In this document: one piece after another, positions 63,383 to 64,000 of the stretch
How positions within the stretch are numbered: position 1 is the first letter of the stretch
How the letters are laid out: every line of letters starts with the position of its first letter
Source of the DNA: Sorex araneus
Lineage: Eukaryota; Chordata; Mammalia; Eulipotyphla; Soricidae
NCBI RefSeq assembly: GCF_027595985.1
Contig: NC_073313.1
Span: 86,596,899 to 86,660,898, forward strand
Direction of reading: 5' to 3'
Length of the DNA stretch: 64,000 nt
Made by a program: the position numbers and the translations under genes
Notes under the pieces: model-generated
What the model was told of the DNA's origin: nothing
What the model saw: the letters and a program-made list of their open reading frames with translations, nothing else
The model's database searches: none

Positions 63383-63590
63383 AATATCCATATGTAAAGT
63401 TTTATTGGCTCACAGTCTGCTTCATTTTCTGGTATCTGATCTGTGACTGCTTTGAGGCAGCAGTAAAACTGAAGAGTTGCAAAAAAAACTCCAAAACAAC
63501 TGAAGAGTTGCAACAGCAACCCTCCGGCCCACAAAGCTATGAAAGAATTGGGTCCGTCAGAGGAACAAAGTTTGCTAACTGCTGTTCCAA
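63383..63590. mobile_element. Ancient hAT-like DNA transposon fragment
   Basis: gtaaagttttattggctcac, gactgctttgaggcagcag, gaagagttgcaacagc, ggcccacaaagc and aagtttgctaactgctg follow the order of a common eutherian hAT-type element. I cannot name the subfamily with confidence. Confidence 0.55.
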
Positions 63591-64000
63591 GTACCTAGTG
63601 AACAAACTATCACAAGTCAAGAAGGTACTGAGCCTTTGCTTCACAAATCTATGAAACTCTTCTATATTCCCATATGACTGTTGTTAGGATCAGCAGATTA
63701 TGGCAAAACCCTATGGCTTTACATCGGCATAATCTTTCTATAATTTTGGGAGAATCAGAGCCAAGTTGTTGATGATGTTTCACATTTTTCCATGAAAAAT
63801 ATCCAAAGTTCATTTTGGTCATGGTGATAATTCATTTAAATTTTTTTCTTAGTTGTCTTCCTTTGGACTCTAACATTTCTGTCTTCCAGGACACATTATT
63901 TTTCACAAAAGATTGAGCTGGCCTGATTGCATTGTGTTCCAGAGTCTCGTGATTTTTATGCCAAATTTGAGCAAGATATTTAGATTAGGCCTTAAGTGGT
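63591..64000. other. No recognisable feature (AIFM1 intron)
   Basis: Single-copy-looking sequence to the window edge. Confidence 0.45.

Larger units (their letters stand above)
51614..64000 (+). other. AIFM1: AIFM1 intron 1 (5' 12.4 kb)
   Basis: Runs off the right edge. I searched for the exon 2 peptide and found none, so exon 2 and its alternative form lie beyond the window. The intron holds SINEs, MIR fossils, hAT-like fossils and an antisense RPS12 pseudogene. Confidence 0.85.

Noticed and set aside
51614-64000. AIFM1 exon 2
   Set aside because: No frame matches the expected residues after the presequence; the exon must lie to the right of the window.

Overview
This is mammalian nuclear DNA, almost certainly from a shrew. 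The common shrew Sorex araneus is my best guess, because more than 130 full or partial copies of a roughly 170-bp tRNA-related SINE with the shrew SOR sequence pattern fill the window. There are no bacterial-style gene arrays, and nearly all open frames of 60-260 codons are SINE, microsatellite or CpG-island shadows.

Two real genes are visible, arranged head to head. RAB33A lies on the minus strand: coding exon 2 at 22055-22510, a 20.0-kb intron, and coding exon 1 at 42516-42773. The two exons join to exactly 237 codons with every Rab motif intact. AIFM1 lies on the plus strand. Only its first coding exon (51508-51613) and about 12.4 kb of intron 1 are inside the window. Each gene starts in its own CpG-rich region, and the two start codons are 8.7 kb apart. 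The RAB33A-AIFM1 neighbourhood matches the order known at human Xq26.1, so this is probably X-chromosomal. ZNF280C, the next gene beyond the RAB33A 3' end in human, is not seen.

Layout: 0-22 kb is intergenic. It has dense SINEs, a minus-strand L1 at about 2.6-5.4 kb carrying a 1.28-kb insert of unusual structure, ancient MIR and hAT-like fossils, and long TTCC/CT microsatellites. The RAB33A intron (22.5-42.5 kb) is mostly SINEs with some L1 3' ends and GGAA tracts. The region 41.3-44.1 kb is SINE-free and contains the RAB33A promoter CpG island. The region 44.1-50.6 kb holds SINEs and a stacked L1 locus in which two L1s used the same target site inside an older, 5'-inverted L1. The region 50.6-51.8 kb is the AIFM1 promoter, with a 75-bp tandem duplication just upstream. 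The region 51.6-64 kb is AIFM1 intron 1, with an antisense RPS12 processed pseudogene, MIR and hAT-like fossils, and a pair of SINEs stacked in one target site.

The least explained object is the insert at 3738-5013. It is CpG-rich, has no long open frame on its own strand, contains two diverged tandem units of about 247 bp, and ends in an L1-type 3' tail. It looks like a non-autonomous retroelement built from promoter-like monomers plus an L1 3' end. SINE boundaries below are estimates by eye (about +/-10 bp), except where target-site duplications (TSDs) fix them.
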